Shown here: piece by piece, positions 6,362 through 15,061 of the stretch
Layout: the number at the start of each line of letters is the position of its first letter
Position numbering within the stretch: the first letter of the stretch is position 1
NCBI GenBank assembly: GCA_043736395.1
Contig: JAYTCQ010000224.1
Span: 1 to 33,440, forward strand
Direction: 5' to 3'
From: JAFDVL01 sp043736395
GTDB taxonomy: Bacteria > Acidobacteriota > Blastocatellia > RBC074
Length of the DNA: 33,440 nucleotides
The notes under the pieces: model-generated
What the model was told of the DNA's origin: nothing
The model's database searches: none
Seen by the model: only the letters and a program-made list of their open reading frames with translations
Made by a program: the position numbers and the translations under genes

Positions 6362-8044
6362 AACCGTCAGCGCAAAATCCTTCACTTTTTGACAAGGTGC
6401 AAGCTCGATCAATTGCTTTGCAGCTTCGGCATCGCGGCGCAATTGGGCACGTGATTTTGAATCCCAAATTTTTGTGTCACGTAACGTGAATTTTTCAGTT
6501 TCACCAATGCCTGCCGCGTAAATCCAATATTTTCCCGGCGCCAGATTGTCGAGTGTGAAGGTCGAGTCCCGCGTCAGTGCTTCAAAATATCGTGTCGTGT
6601 TTTCGGCTTCCTGAACGCCAAATGGAATCGCGTAGACACGAATCTTGGAAGGCAATTTCTGATCTGGCGCGGCAATAATTTTCCCCTGCACGCTGGCTGC
6701 GCCTTCCGCGATCAGCATTGAAACGCCTGTCAGTTTTTCTCCGGGTCTGACATAGATTCCTTGCCTGGCAACATCAATCTTGATCGTTTTAGACGGGAAC
6801 GTAATTGATTTCAGATACCAAAAATCAGATGGTAGTTGCGCGCCAAGTCGGTACATCCCCGGCGACATCTGCGTGACGGATAATTCACCGTTTGCGGATA
6901 AGGTTGTTTGTTGCATCATCTGAGATCGCACGCCGAGGTCTTCTTTGATTGCCAGAATGGATGTTTCTTCAAGGTAGCCGTTGCGCGAAATTTTGCACGT
7001 TGGATTCGGCGCAGCTAATTTTTCCAACGTCAATCGTCCGTGAATTGAGGCAGGTGAATGGAAATTTAGAACTACTCCCGTGACGTCCGCGCCGTGAACT
7101 TTGACCTTAGTCGGGATCGCGATTCCAGCCTGATTGTTAGGTGAGTTCGAATTGAAAAAACGCATTGCCGTAACTTCATATTCGCCGTCAGGGATTCCAT
7201 AAAAAGTAAAACCGGTCATGGCAGAATTAAAATAAGCACTGGCAACTCCCGCTCCGGTCGAAGCTGAAATGAGTTGCACGTTTCCGCTCAGATCACTCTG
7301 TCCATCATCTTTAAGAACTGCCGTACCGCTCACGGAATGCCCATGATCGTTACGATGAATGACATCAATCCCAGTTATTTCTGAACCGGGCTGGACGACA
7401 ATTTCCTGTGCAGTGTCACGGGTCGAAGAAGGGTAATAGGTTGCGATTTCATTATGTTTGACCCGGATGTAGGCTTCAATCGGAGCGGCTGAAATGATGT
7501 ACGTTCCACCCGATAAACCGTAAATGCGATAGACACCGAGATCATCGGTAATGTCACCACCAGCTTGACTGGAATTTGTCGGACGTCCTTCATCATCGCG
7601 AACCCGAATCGCGCTCACCGAAGTGCCAACGATAGGGCGTCCGGCGGAATCCAGAATTTTTCCGGTAATGACTCCACCTTTGACCAGCAAAATTGATACA
7701 TTCTCGCCGATCCGAAAATTATTGGATTTTGCAGGGAATGAAGAAACATAGGCTGAAGTAAAAGCTCCGATTTGGTACACGCCAACCGCTACATCCGAAA
7801 ATGTAAAACTGCCATTTTCATTACTCGTAACAGTGCGACGCTCTCGCGTATTAATGTTGTAAAGTGAAACGGTAATGTCAGAAAATTTTTGTCCCTCTCC
7901 ACCAGAAATTTGTCCGGTAATTGTGCCAGTAACGGGTTTAGTTTTGGCCGCTTCATTCGTTGCAATATTTTGCGTGAACGCTTGCCCGAAGATACTTACC
8001 AAGCAGCATTGAAGGACAACGAAGATAAAAATTATCCGAATCAT
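6350..8044 (-). CDS. Secreted carboxypeptidase-regulatory-like domain protein (type Y, copy 2)
   Basis: A 564-residue protein with a signal peptide (hydrophobic IIFIFVVLQCCLVSIFG, cleavage near FGQA) followed by serial beta-sandwich units. Each unit shows the pattern of carboxypeptidase regulatory-like domains: G.I.G.V...G....V.......G.F.F..V..G.Y. Clear units start near residues 40 (TGTITGQISGGEG), 130 (GGVITGKILDSAGRPI) and 455 (SVQGKII). Its C-terminus (RAQLRRDAEAAKQLIELAPCQKV) closely matches that of the protein at 9729-11474, marking it as that gene's paralogue. It is the last gene of a four-gene operon; its ATG overlaps the end of the preceding gene by 4 nt, with GGAGG inside that gene. 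It is probably exported to the periplasm or surface. The family is common as binding or scaffold modules; the specific role is unknown. Confidence 0.85.
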   Translation of the reverse strand: MIRIIFIFVVLQCCLVSIFGQAFTQNIATNEAAKTKPVTGTITGQISGGEGQKFSDITVSLYNINTRERRTVTSNENGSFTFSDVAVGVYQIGAFTSAYVSSFPAKSNNFRIGENVSILLVKGGVITGKILDSAGRPIVGTSVSAIRVRDDEGRPTNSSQAGGDITDDLGVYRIYGLSGGTYIISAAPIEAYIRVKHNEIATYYPSSTRDTAQEIVVQPGSEITGIDVIHRNDHGHSVSGTAVLKDDGQSDLSGNVQLISASTGAGVASAYFNSAMTGFTFYGIPDGEYEVTAMRFFNSNSPNNQAGIAIPTKVKVHGADVTGVVLNFHSPASIHGRLTLEKLAAPNPTCKISRNGYLEETSILAIKEDLGVRSQMMQQTTLSANGELSVTQMSPGMYRLGAQLPSDFWYLKSITFPSKTIKIDVARQGIYVRPGEKLTGVSMLIAEGAASVQGKIIAAPDQKLPSKIRVYAIPFGVQEAENTTRYFEALTRDSTFTLDNLAPGKYWIYAAGIGETEKFTLRDTKIWDSKSRAQLRRDAEAAKQLIELAPCQKVKDFALTVKVR

Positions 8045-9702
8045 TGCTGGCCTCCTTCGCTAAGGTCGAGGGTTAGAGTGACTGTTGCTTCGATATTATT
8101 CGCCACCATTACTTTCTGCTTCACAGGTTTTGCACGAATTTGTTGATTCTGGACGTAGGGCGGATTTAAGACGACTTCGTATTCTCCCGGCAATAATTTA
8201 TCAATCACAAATCTACCATTGGCACTCACTTGCGCTCCTTTAAATCCGGTGTCGGTCAGAGCAGGATTGAGAGGCCGTGCATGAAGATTGAGAAAGGCAT
8301 TGGGAGGAAGCGTGCCTCCAGTGATTGTTACTTGTCCGCTGATGCTGCCTGCGGCATAACCAACCACTAACCGAACGCCGGTAATTTTCGCTTTTTCCAT
8401 CACTTCAAAGCTTGCGGGGAGGACAATTCCATCCTTCTCACAGCGCAGCACGATGAAATCTGGATAGGCGGCGTAGACGCTAATATTCAATCGCCCCTTG
8501 CCAGGTTTTAAGCCTCGCAATTGAAACGTCCCATCTGCATTAACTCTTGGTGGTCCACTACCAATTTGGTTCAAATTATTTTCAGTGGAATAATTGATTC
8601 TCAGGTTTTTGAGTTGTGCCTGAATGGCAGGATTTTTCTCTCCCTCCAGTACCAGAATTCCACTAATTGACGCGCCGGGACGCGCATTTAATTGAACGTT
8701 TTCAAGGTTGCTGGCAATGACTTCAAAAGTAGTGGCGTCGGCGAAATACTCGAAGCCTTCCTCTTGTAACATCGTTACCGCATACGTTGATGGAACCAGC
8801 CCAGAGAGAGTAAATTCGCCGTTGGTGTTTGTTCTCTCTGATCTTGATGTCCAATTTGCGACACGTTCTCTATTTCCTTCTTTGACCAGAGGGCCACCCA
8901 TCAACTGAACACCAACCAACGGTTGACCAGAATTGGCATCAATGATTCTTCCCTTAGCTTGAAACAACTGGCTGGATTTACCGACTGTAATATCAATATC
9001 TTTTGCTTCACTGCCTTCTGAGACTTCGACTGTTTCCGCCTTATCTTCAGATGAAACACTGGGGTAATAAGTCAATGGATAAGCTTTAATATTTGAGCCG
9101 ATAAAATCTGCTCCTCTCTGCGGGTCTATCCCAATCGTGACAAAATATTTCCCCGGAGGTAAGCCAAAGATTCGGTAAATGCCGCGATCATCAGTGATGA
9201 GAGCTTGATAATTTATATTGTTTTGGAAGGGGACAGATTGTTGTGAGTTCGGTGCTTTGACTCTGAGCGTTATTTTTTGCCCAATAGCTGGACGCCCTTC
9301 CGCATCAAGAATTTTACCAGCAATGACCCCACCTGGCTTTAGTTGAAAATCCTGTTTGTCAATGATTTCATTCGCGCCGATGATGACTGAAATGCCCTGC
9401 GAATATTGATTACCATTTGGCATGACGTAAGTCAAAGCTCTGGCACTGATAAAATAGCGTCCAGCCGTTACGCCTGTGATTTTATAATTCCCGTCCTCAT
9501 CCGTTCTCGTCCCCAACCCTTCTCGCGGAAGCCTGGAATATTGTTCATTCAAGGTGATCAGGACATTTGGCAACGGCTTATCACCCACTGTCACGCGACC
9601 GGAAATAGAAGCTGTACTGATTTTTTCAGCGGCAGTCTGCGCAAAAACAATCTGCGTCAAACTGAATAAAATCAGCATTGAGATGGCAGTGCGAAGTTTC
9701 AT
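8041..9702 (-). CDS. Secreted carboxypeptidase-regulatory-like domain protein (type X, copy 2)
   Basis: A 553-residue protein with a signal peptide MKLRTAISMLILFSLTQIVFAQ. Repeated beta-sandwich units follow: SISGRVTVGDKPLPNVLITL near residue 30, GGVIAGKILDAEGRPA near 128, QAKGRIIDANSGQPLVGV near 250, SISGILVLEG, and SISGQVTITGGTLP near 455. It ends with VTLTLDLSEGGQQ, very like the VTLTVSIGGKEEK end of the protein at 11477-13144, so these two are paralogues. A good GGAGGA Shine-Dalgarno lies 5-10 nt before the ATG at 9702. It overlaps the downstream gene start by 4 nt (ATGA), which indicates translational coupling. No catalytic residues or membrane anchor are visible, so it is likely a secreted or periplasmic binding or structural protein of unknown purpose. 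Confidence 0.85.
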   Translation of the reverse strand: MKLRTAISMLILFSLTQIVFAQTAAEKISTASISGRVTVGDKPLPNVLITLNEQYSRLPREGLGTRTDEDGNYKITGVTAGRYFISARALTYVMPNGNQYSQGISVIIGANEIIDKQDFQLKPGGVIAGKILDAEGRPAIGQKITLRVKAPNSQQSVPFQNNINYQALITDDRGIYRIFGLPPGKYFVTIGIDPQRGADFIGSNIKAYPLTYYPSVSSEDKAETVEVSEGSEAKDIDITVGKSSQLFQAKGRIIDANSGQPLVGVQLMGGPLVKEGNRERVANWTSRSERTNTNGEFTLSGLVPSTYAVTMLQEEGFEYFADATTFEVIASNLENVQLNARPGASISGILVLEGEKNPAIQAQLKNLRINYSTENNLNQIGSGPPRVNADGTFQLRGLKPGKGRLNISVYAAYPDFIVLRCEKDGIVLPASFEVMEKAKITGVRLVVGYAAGSISGQVTITGGTLPPNAFLNLHARPLNPALTDTGFKGAQVSANGRFVIDKLLPGEYEVVLNPPYVQNQQIRAKPVKQKVMVANNIEATVTLTLDLSEGGQQ

Positions 9703-9728
9703 GGCGTTCCTCCATTGATGGCTGCGAA

Positions 9729-11474
9729 TTATTTTTTTGTAGGCAAAAACTTCAGGCTGTAATCATTCACGCGCTGGCAGGAATTTAGTTCCAGCAGATT
9801 TCCTGCGGCTTCGGCGTCACGGCGTAGTTGCAGGCGTGCGGCGGCGTCCCACGCTGCCGAAGTTGCGGGCATCTCATCAGACTCTGTGTCTGGAATCGGG
9901 CGCGCAATGATCAAATATTTTCCTGGTGCGAGATTCTCAAAAGTGAACGTTCCATTTTTAGTTTTTGCTTCGTAGTAGCGCAGCAAATCATCAGAAGATT
10001 CCTTTTCTGCCGGGATGAGATACCCCCGCATGCGCGGAGGCAAAATCTTGTTTGTATCAGTAACGATGCGGCCTTTGACGTTCGCGGCTCCATTGGTGAC
10101 GGAGATTAACAGGTCTTTTATTTTTTCGCCTGAGCTGAGGCTGAGTCCCAATTTACCGACATCAATCGTGGCAGGCAAAGCAGTTTTTGCAGTAGCGATT
10201 TTCGCCGCCGCAGATTTCATGGTGACGGATTTGATGTACCAGGTTTCATCAGGAAACACGGTAGTGAAGTGGTATCGCGCAGGTTCTAAATTAAAATATT
10301 TGACTTCGCCTTTGTCGTTCGGAGCATCGGAGCTGAGCCAGGAATCAGGATTTGATTCGAGGTCTTTACCCATGATTTCGCGGCGCAAAGTGGCTACGAT
10401 TTCTTCGGGAAGGGAAGTGCGCGAAGACTTACATTCCAGACGATTTTTTTCAGAAGTTTCTGCAAGTTCGATTTTCCCTTCGACGGAACTGACCGGGAGC
10501 AGGTTCAGAATGAGGCCAGAAATATTGCCACCTTTGACCGTTATTTTTCGTGGAGCAGAACGATAGGATTCTGTTTGATTACTATGTTCAGCGCGGATTT
10601 GATATTCGCCGTCTGCAATGCCATGTAAAGAAAATGCGTGCAGAGAATCATTAGATGCGAGATTGACACTCTCAATTAGGGAATGCCCCGAGAATGTTTC
10701 TAATCGAATATAAATAGACCTTGAACTAAGTTCGTCTGAGACGCCAGTGACTTTTCCACTAACTGAAAATCCTTTTTCACCTCGCAGGCGGATATTGATA
10801 CCATTCACTTCTTCGCCAAGATTTACCGTAATTTCGGTAGCGGATTCTCGGATTGCAGAAGGATAATAAGTCGGAGCGATTTCAAAAAATGCATCGGGCG
10901 GCCCCCAGTTGTAGGCTCCTTTTCCGCCAGACGAGACTATATATTTTCCCGCTGGCAATCCATAAACCCGAAAGTTACCCAAGTCGTTTGTTTTGCGGTT
11001 CTGCGCGTACCAGCTATCTTCTTTGACCTTTCTTCCTTCGCTGTCACGAACGCGTGTGACCTGTATTGGTACGGCGATAACAGGTTCTCCTAAAGCATTT
11101 GTTACACGCCCGGTGATGACTCCGCCTTTGACAAGAGAGATCGTGACAGCTTCGCCCGGATAACGATATTTAAATTCATTAGGACTTTGAGGATTAACAA
11201 ATCCGGGCGAATACGCATAAATATTATAAGAGCCAGCTTTCAAACCATCAGCAATAAAATTGCCTTCCTCATCGGTGACGATGGGTTGCCATCCTCGTTC
11301 ACGACTATGGCTGGTAGGACTAATCTGAGCAATTGCTCCGTCCATTGGTTGTCCGTCATCGCCGATAACTTTTCCAGTTATTTTCCCTGTTGGTTTCGCC
11401 GTCACTTGGTTTTCCGGCTTCTCCTGCGCACAAATCGGAAGCATCAAAAGTAATAATAAAATCAGGCTTTTCAT
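9729..11474 (-). CDS. Secreted carboxypeptidase-regulatory-like domain protein (type Y, copy 1)
   Basis: A 581-residue protein starting MKSLILLLLLMLPICAQ, a short strong signal peptide. Domain starts are visible near residue 30 (TGKITGKVIGDDGQPMDGA), 117 (GGVITGRVTNALGEPV), 235 (SVSGKVTGVSDEL) and 475 (VKGRIVTDTNKI). The end (LQLRRDAEAAGNLLELNSCQRV) is shared with the protein at 6350-8044. Both contain a conserved mid-protein motif around TYYPS (ETATYYPSSTRDTA-like versus PTYYPSAIRESA), a phrase also met in other members of this group. GGAGG lies 9-10 nt before the ATG, within the last codons of the preceding gene; the stop of that gene is 2 nt upstream. Function unknown; export is well supported by the leader. 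Confidence 0.85.
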   Translation of the reverse strand: MKSLILLLLLMLPICAQEKPENQVTAKPTGKITGKVIGDDGQPMDGAIAQISPTSHSRERGWQPIVTDEEGNFIADGLKAGSYNIYAYSPGFVNPQSPNEFKYRYPGEAVTISLVKGGVITGRVTNALGEPVIAVPIQVTRVRDSEGRKVKEDSWYAQNRKTNDLGNFRVYGLPAGKYIVSSGGKGAYNWGPPDAFFEIAPTYYPSAIRESATEITVNLGEEVNGINIRLRGEKGFSVSGKVTGVSDELSSRSIYIRLETFSGHSLIESVNLASNDSLHAFSLHGIADGEYQIRAEHSNQTESYRSAPRKITVKGGNISGLILNLLPVSSVEGKIELAETSEKNRLECKSSRTSLPEEIVATLRREIMGKDLESNPDSWLSSDAPNDKGEVKYFNLEPARYHFTTVFPDETWYIKSVTMKSAAAKIATAKTALPATIDVGKLGLSLSSGEKIKDLLISVTNGAANVKGRIVTDTNKILPPRMRGYLIPAEKESSDDLLRYYEAKTKNGTFTFENLAPGKYLIIARPIPDTESDEMPATSAAWDAAARLQLRRDAEAAGNLLELNSCQRVNDYSLKFLPTKK

Positions 11475-11476
11475 AA

Positions 11477-13144
11477 TTATTTTTCCTCCTTGCCGCCGAT
11501 GCTGACAGTTAATGTGACAGAGGTTTCCTGACCAACAATTGCTTGAATTATTTTAGAATTTTTTTGTAATGTTACCGAGGGTGTTTCATAGGGAGGTTTA
11601 TTGGCGTAGGTGTCTACGCTTAATTCATAACTGCCAGCGCTCAATCCTTCGATAAGGAATTTCCGACGCGAATCAATGGAAGCGTGTCTTATATCGCCAC
11701 TATTATTTACACGGTTTGCTTTGAGCCTTAAGCTGACATCTTCAGGTAATGACCCGCCTTCAATTTTGATTTCTCCGCGAATCGTGGCAGTGCCTTGAGA
11801 CACTATGATCCGAATACCGGAAATTTGGTCACCCGGTTTTACGTCCAAACCGTCAGTCAGTGGCGACCCGTCGCGTTCAATTCTGACAATAGAAAATTCT
11901 TTTGACGCGTTGGAGTCTATCGAGAAATTTACCTTACCTGCGTGCACAGCTTTGAATTTTAGATTTCCGGCAGCATCCACACCGCTCTGTGATGGCGTGT
12001 TGGAAAACCAATCTTTCGGATCAGCTTTCGGATCGGTTGATTTCGCTAGAAATCGTATTGAGGAAAGCTTGCTTTTCGAATTCTGAATTGTTCCTTCTTC
12101 AGATTGTGCAACTCCTGTGATGACGGCGCCTTTTTCTAATTTAATTTCGAGTCCGCTGACATCCTCATCCTTGATTTCGAATAAAACAGAATTGCCGGAA
12201 TACTCCGAATTGCCATCCCAGTTCAGAGCTAACGCCCGATATTTTCCGGGAGTAAGACTATCAAGTTTGAATTCGCCATCCGAGTTGGAATAGATTCCAC
12301 CAACTGTATAACTACTCATATTGCCGGATGCATCTAAAATTGCGGAACCCACCATCACCAGCGGAATTGGTTTGCCGGTGTTCGTGTCGAGAACCTTGCC
12401 TAACGCTTTATAGCCCTTTTTTCTTTGTATTAATTTGAAGTCAATGCCAGCGGATTCGGCTTCGATTTTGACATTAATGACTGATGCTTTTTCTTCTTCG
12501 GGGACTCCGGGATACCAGGCGCGCGTGTACTGTCTGCCTTGATAAATTTGAAGATTGCCCTCTTTGGGATCGGAGCCAGCACCGACCATATATTTTCCAG
12601 GCTCAAGGCCGAAGCAGCGATAGACGCCGCGATCATCAGATCGGTCGTTGCAGTTGATCTTTTGTTTTTTTCCGTCTGCGCCTTGTTTCATCAGGATTAC
12701 CTGCTGCTCAATGATGCTGCGCCCGCGTCCATCAAACAGCCGTCCAGTGACGATTGCACCGCGTATGAGATTGAAATTTATTTCTTCAGCCGAGTCGTTG
12801 TCGGACAAATTCATACTGGTACCACGATCCCATTCATCGCTTTTTTTAGGATTGTAAAAACCAGGTGCGGTGACGCCGACGCTATAACTTCCGGCGCGAA
12901 TTTTTTCAAGTTTGTAATTTCCGCTGCTGTCAGTGTTCGTACTGATCGGAAGCTCTTTGTCATTATTTTCATTATTTTTCGTGAGCAGCACAGTCACGTT
13001 CGGCGCGGGTTTGCCTTCGATAGTGACTTTGCCGGAGATGGTGCTGGTTCCGGGTTTTTCAGGAGTTGTGTTTTGCGCAAAAATTTCAACAGAAAGGCTG
13101 ATGAGCAAAACGAAGCATGCAAAAACGCGAATCGTTGAAGCCAT
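11477..13144 (-). CDS. Secreted carboxypeptidase-regulatory-like domain protein (type X, copy 1)
   Basis: First gene of the four-gene operon. I choose the ATG at 13144: it is preceded by GGGGA and gives a textbook signal peptide MASTIRVFACFVLLISLSVE ending IFAQ. The frame stays open to a TTG at 13219, but those 25 residues would precede the leader and lie over the proposed promoter. The mature part has units beginning STISGKVTIEGKPAPNV, GAIVTGRLFDGRGRS, KALGKVLDTNTGKPIP, GAVITGVAQSEEG and ATIRGEIKIEGGSLPED. A hallmark is DDRGVYRCFGLEPGKY, matching DDRGIYRIFGLPPGKY in its paralogue at 8041-9702. At 555 residues (from 13144) it is similar in size to its three relatives. No enzyme motif is visible; role unknown. 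Confidence 0.85.
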   Translation of the reverse strand: MASTIRVFACFVLLISLSVEIFAQNTTPEKPGTSTISGKVTIEGKPAPNVTVLLTKNNENNDKELPISTNTDSSGNYKLEKIRAGSYSVGVTAPGFYNPKKSDEWDRGTSMNLSDNDSAEEINFNLIRGAIVTGRLFDGRGRSIIEQQVILMKQGADGKKQKINCNDRSDDRGVYRCFGLEPGKYMVGAGSDPKEGNLQIYQGRQYTRAWYPGVPEEEKASVINVKIEAESAGIDFKLIQRKKGYKALGKVLDTNTGKPIPLVMVGSAILDASGNMSSYTVGGIYSNSDGEFKLDSLTPGKYRALALNWDGNSEYSGNSVLFEIKDEDVSGLEIKLEKGAVITGVAQSEEGTIQNSKSKLSSIRFLAKSTDPKADPKDWFSNTPSQSGVDAAGNLKFKAVHAGKVNFSIDSNASKEFSIVRIERDGSPLTDGLDVKPGDQISGIRIIVSQGTATIRGEIKIEGGSLPEDVSLRLKANRVNNSGDIRHASIDSRRKFLIEGLSAGSYELSVDTYANKPPYETPSVTLQKNSKIIQAIVGQETSVTLTVSIGGKEEK

Positions 13145-13190
13145 AAAAATTCCCCTTTTCGTTCTAGTGACTGGCAAACAAGATAGCGGC

Positions 13191-13219
13191 ATTATCTGCG
13201 TCTTCGCGGTAAGTTGCAA
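13191..13219 (-). promoter_or_regulatory. Candidate promoter of the four-gene secreted-protein operon
   Basis: On the minus strand TTGCAA (13219-13214) is followed after exactly 17 nt by GATAAT (13196-13191), which matches TATAAT at five of six positions. Transcription would begin near 13184, giving a leader of about 40 nt before the ATG at 13144, and this supports that start over the upstream TTG. Confidence 0.5.
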
Positions 13220-13236
13220 AGAAATTTTAGGGAGAA

Positions 13237-13320
13237 TTTAGACAGGATGAACAAGATGAACAAGATTTCTTTGTCATCTTAGAAATATAAATCTTGTACA
13301 TCTTGTCAATCCTGTCTAAA
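13237..13320. repeat. Interrupted palindrome, AACAAGAT/AGACAGGAT family
   Basis: Arms 13237-13268 (starts tttagacaggatgaacaaga) and 13289-13320 are reverse complements at 29 of 32 positions by eye, with a 20-nt centre. It lies between two divergent genes, so a terminator role for neighbours is unlikely. The GACAGGAT(GAAC/TTAC)A motif recurs near 483-497, 19087-19110 and 20919-20955. The rest of the 260-nt gap holds the operon promoter on the minus strand; I see no strong promoter for surE. Confidence 0.85.
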
Positions 13321-13404
13321 AAAATTCTCATACTCAGTTGCCTTCATTAAGCTCATCGGCGATGATGAACTATTACTCGCAGTACTCTTTATATTTCTCA
13401 AATT

Positions 13405-14142
13405 ATGCCAAGAATTTTAGTAACGAACGATGATGGAATCCATTCAGAAGGATTAACCGCGCTAGCTGAAGCCCTTAAATCTATTGGTGAGGTGACGGTC
13501 GTCGCACCCGCTACGGAACAGAGCGCGAAGGCGCATTCATTGACGATTACGCATCCGCTGCACATTCGCAAGATTGATGATTTTCATTATTCAGTAGATG
13601 GCACGCCGACCGACTGCGTGATTCTGGCGATGATGAAAATTATGTCGGAAGCCAAGCCCGACATCGTCGTTTCCGGCATCAATTTCGGAGCGAATCTCGG
13701 CGATGATGTGATGTATTCCGGGACGGTTGCAGGTGCCTTCGAAGGCTCTGTTTTCGGGCTTCCGAGCATTGCGATGAGCTTGACGGATTATTCAGACATG
13801 GACTTCAGTTATGCAGCAAAATTCGCGGCTAAGCTGGCTGAAAAAATACTACAGATCGGATTGTCGCAACGCACAATTTTAAATGTCAACGTTCCGCCTG
13901 GAAAAATTCTTGGCGCGCGTTGGACGCAGCAAGGAACGCAGAGCGCGCGTAGTAAAATTTTCGAAGGCGTTGATCCGCGCGGCAAAAATTATTGCTGGAT
14001 CGGCGAACAACATTCGCGCTGGAAAGAAAAAGGCAACAGCGATTATGCCGCGATTGAAGAAGGATTGGTTTCGATTACACCGATTAAAACGGATCAGACA
14101 GATTATCTGGCGTTAGAGAAATTACGGAGTATTGAGTTGTGA
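13405..14142 (+). CDS. surE: 5'/3'-nucleotidase SurE
   Basis: A 245-residue SurE phosphatase that hydrolyses nucleoside monophosphates, a cytoplasmic stationary-phase survival enzyme. The metal site is plain: ILVTNDDGIHSEGL (D9, D10), S40 in ATEQSAKAHS, and N93 in VVSGINFGANLGDD, with the family phrase MYSGTVAGAFEG after it. The usual length is about 250. No obvious Shine-Dalgarno precedes the ATG at 13405, but the N-terminus fits homologues exactly. In many bacteria surE precedes pcm (isoaspartyl methyltransferase), as here; the two are separated by a palindrome of about 108 nt. They may be cotranscribed, and both belong to stress and repair functions. Confidence 0.96.
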   Translation: MPRILVTNDDGIHSEGLTALAEALKSIGEVTVVAPATEQSAKAHSLTITHPLHIRKIDDFHYSVDGTPTDCVILAMMKIMSEAKPDIVVSGINFGANLGDDVMYSGTVAGAFEGSVFGLPSIAMSLTDYSDMDFSYAAKFAAKLAEKILQIGLSQRTILNVNVPPGKILGARWTQQGTQSARSKIFEGVDPRGKNYCWIGEQHSRWKEKGNSDYAAIEEGLVSITPIKTDQTDYLALEKLRSIEL

Positions 14143-14150
14143 ACTAACCA

Positions 14151-14258
14151 TTGCAGAAGCCCGCACGCAGTAAGGGCATTTTCAGTCGAGAGAGTCCGTA
14201 GGGTCGAGAGAGTCTTTAGAGTCGAAAAGGCGCACTTACTGCGTGCGGGCTTCTGCAA
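14151..14258. repeat. Palindrome with perfect 24-nt arms and internal 18-nt direct repeats
   Basis: Arms 14151-14174 (ttgcagaagcccgcacgc...) and 14235-14258 are exact reverse complements over 24 nt. Inside, the 12-mer gtcgagagagtc occurs at 14185-14196 and 14203-14214, with a third partial start (gtcga) at 14221, giving an 18-nt period. The element exactly fills the gap between the surE stop (14142) and the pcm ATG (14267). Confidence 0.9.
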
Positions 14259-14266
14259 AAAAGAGT

Positions 14267-14938
14267 ATGGAAAAGCCTCCCGAACAAAAACCACTGACCG
14301 ATGCCCAGCTTCGCAATCGCCTCGCGATGGTGGCGAATTTGCGAAAAGAAGGGATTAAGGACGAACGCGTCTTAGCGGCGATGGCGGAGATTCCCAGACA
14401 TTTATTTATTACGGAAGTTTTGCGCAGCCGCGCGTATGACAATCACGCTTTGCCGATTGCCTGTGATCAAACGATTTCACAGCCGTTCATTGTCGCAAAA
14501 CAAAGCGAATTATTGAGCATCACTGACAAAGATAAAGTGTTGGAAATCGGAGCCGGGTCAGGTTATCAAACCGCAATTCTCTCAAAGCTCGCGGGCAAGG
14601 TTTATGCGATCGAAAGAATCCCGCAATTAGCACGTGAAGCCTCATCGTTATTGGCTTCGCTGAAGCTTTTCAATGTGACGATCAAGTGCTTTGACGGCAC
14701 GCTGGGCTGGAGCGAATTTGCGCCGTACAAAGCGATCATCGTCGCGGCGGGCGCGCCCGAAATTCCACAAGTTTTGATAGAGCAATTAGAAGTCGGCGGG
14801 CATCTCGTGATTCCCATCGGCAATGAAAAAGAACAACGATTAATTCGCGTCAAGCGTACCGCCTCCGGAAGCAGACAAGAAGATCACGGTGCGTGTCGCT
14901 TTGTGAAATTAATCGGAAAATTTGGATGGGAGCGGTAG
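14267..14938 (+). CDS. pcm: Protein-L-isoaspartate O-methyltransferase
   Basis: Methylates L-isoaspartyl residues with S-adenosylmethionine so that damaged proteins can be repaired; cytoplasmic. Landmarks in the 223-residue product: RHLFITEVLRSRAYDNHALP (44-63), CDQTISQPFIVA (67-77), SAM motif VLEIGAGSGYQTAIL (91-105), and the acidic end of the next strand in YAIERIPQLA. The frame is open to a GTG at 14243 in the repeat arm, but the ATG at 14267 is the natural start because the upstream codons are repeat sequence. It follows surE. The stop TAG (14936-14938) is the first base triplet of the next palindrome's left arm. Confidence 0.95.
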   Translation: MEKPPEQKPLTDAQLRNRLAMVANLRKEGIKDERVLAAMAEIPRHLFITEVLRSRAYDNHALPIACDQTISQPFIVAKQSELLSITDKDKVLEIGAGSGYQTAILSKLAGKVYAIERIPQLAREASSLLASLKLFNVTIKCFDGTLGWSEFAPYKAIIVAAGAPEIPQVLIEQLEVGGHLVIPIGNEKEQRLIRVKRTASGSRQEDHGACRFVKLIGKFGWER

Positions 14939-15058
14939 TGGTGGTCGGTGATCAGTGGTCAGTGGTCGGTTTTTTAGCGGAAGGTTTTAATTTATCTGTA
15001 CCTTCGCCTATGACCTGCCTTTATCCGACCCCCGATCACTGATCACCGACCACCACTA
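14936..15058. repeat. Palindrome of GGTCAGTGG type, 34-nt arms
   Basis: Arms 14936-14969 (starts tagtggtggtcggtgatcag) and 15025-15058 are reverse complements at 31 of 34 positions by eye, with a 55-nt centre. The left arm contains internal near-repeats of GTGGTCG/GTGATCA. It spans the whole gap from the pcm stop codon to three bases before the DedA start codon, so the DedA gene has no separate visible Shine-Dalgarno. Confidence 0.9.
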
Positions 15059-15061
15059 AGT

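Noticed and set aside
10015..10566. Plus-strand frame of 183 residues
   Set aside because: Antisense shadow of a carboxypeptidase-regulatory-like protein; no motif or ribosome site.
12539..13138. Plus-strand frame of 199 residues opposite the first secreted-protein gene
   Set aside because: It is antisense to a well-supported gene with signal peptide and conserved domain pattern, and shows no family features.
14185..14225. Short direct repeats as a CRISPR array
   Set aside because: Only two full 12-nt units at an 18-nt period, no spacers of normal size and no cas genes.
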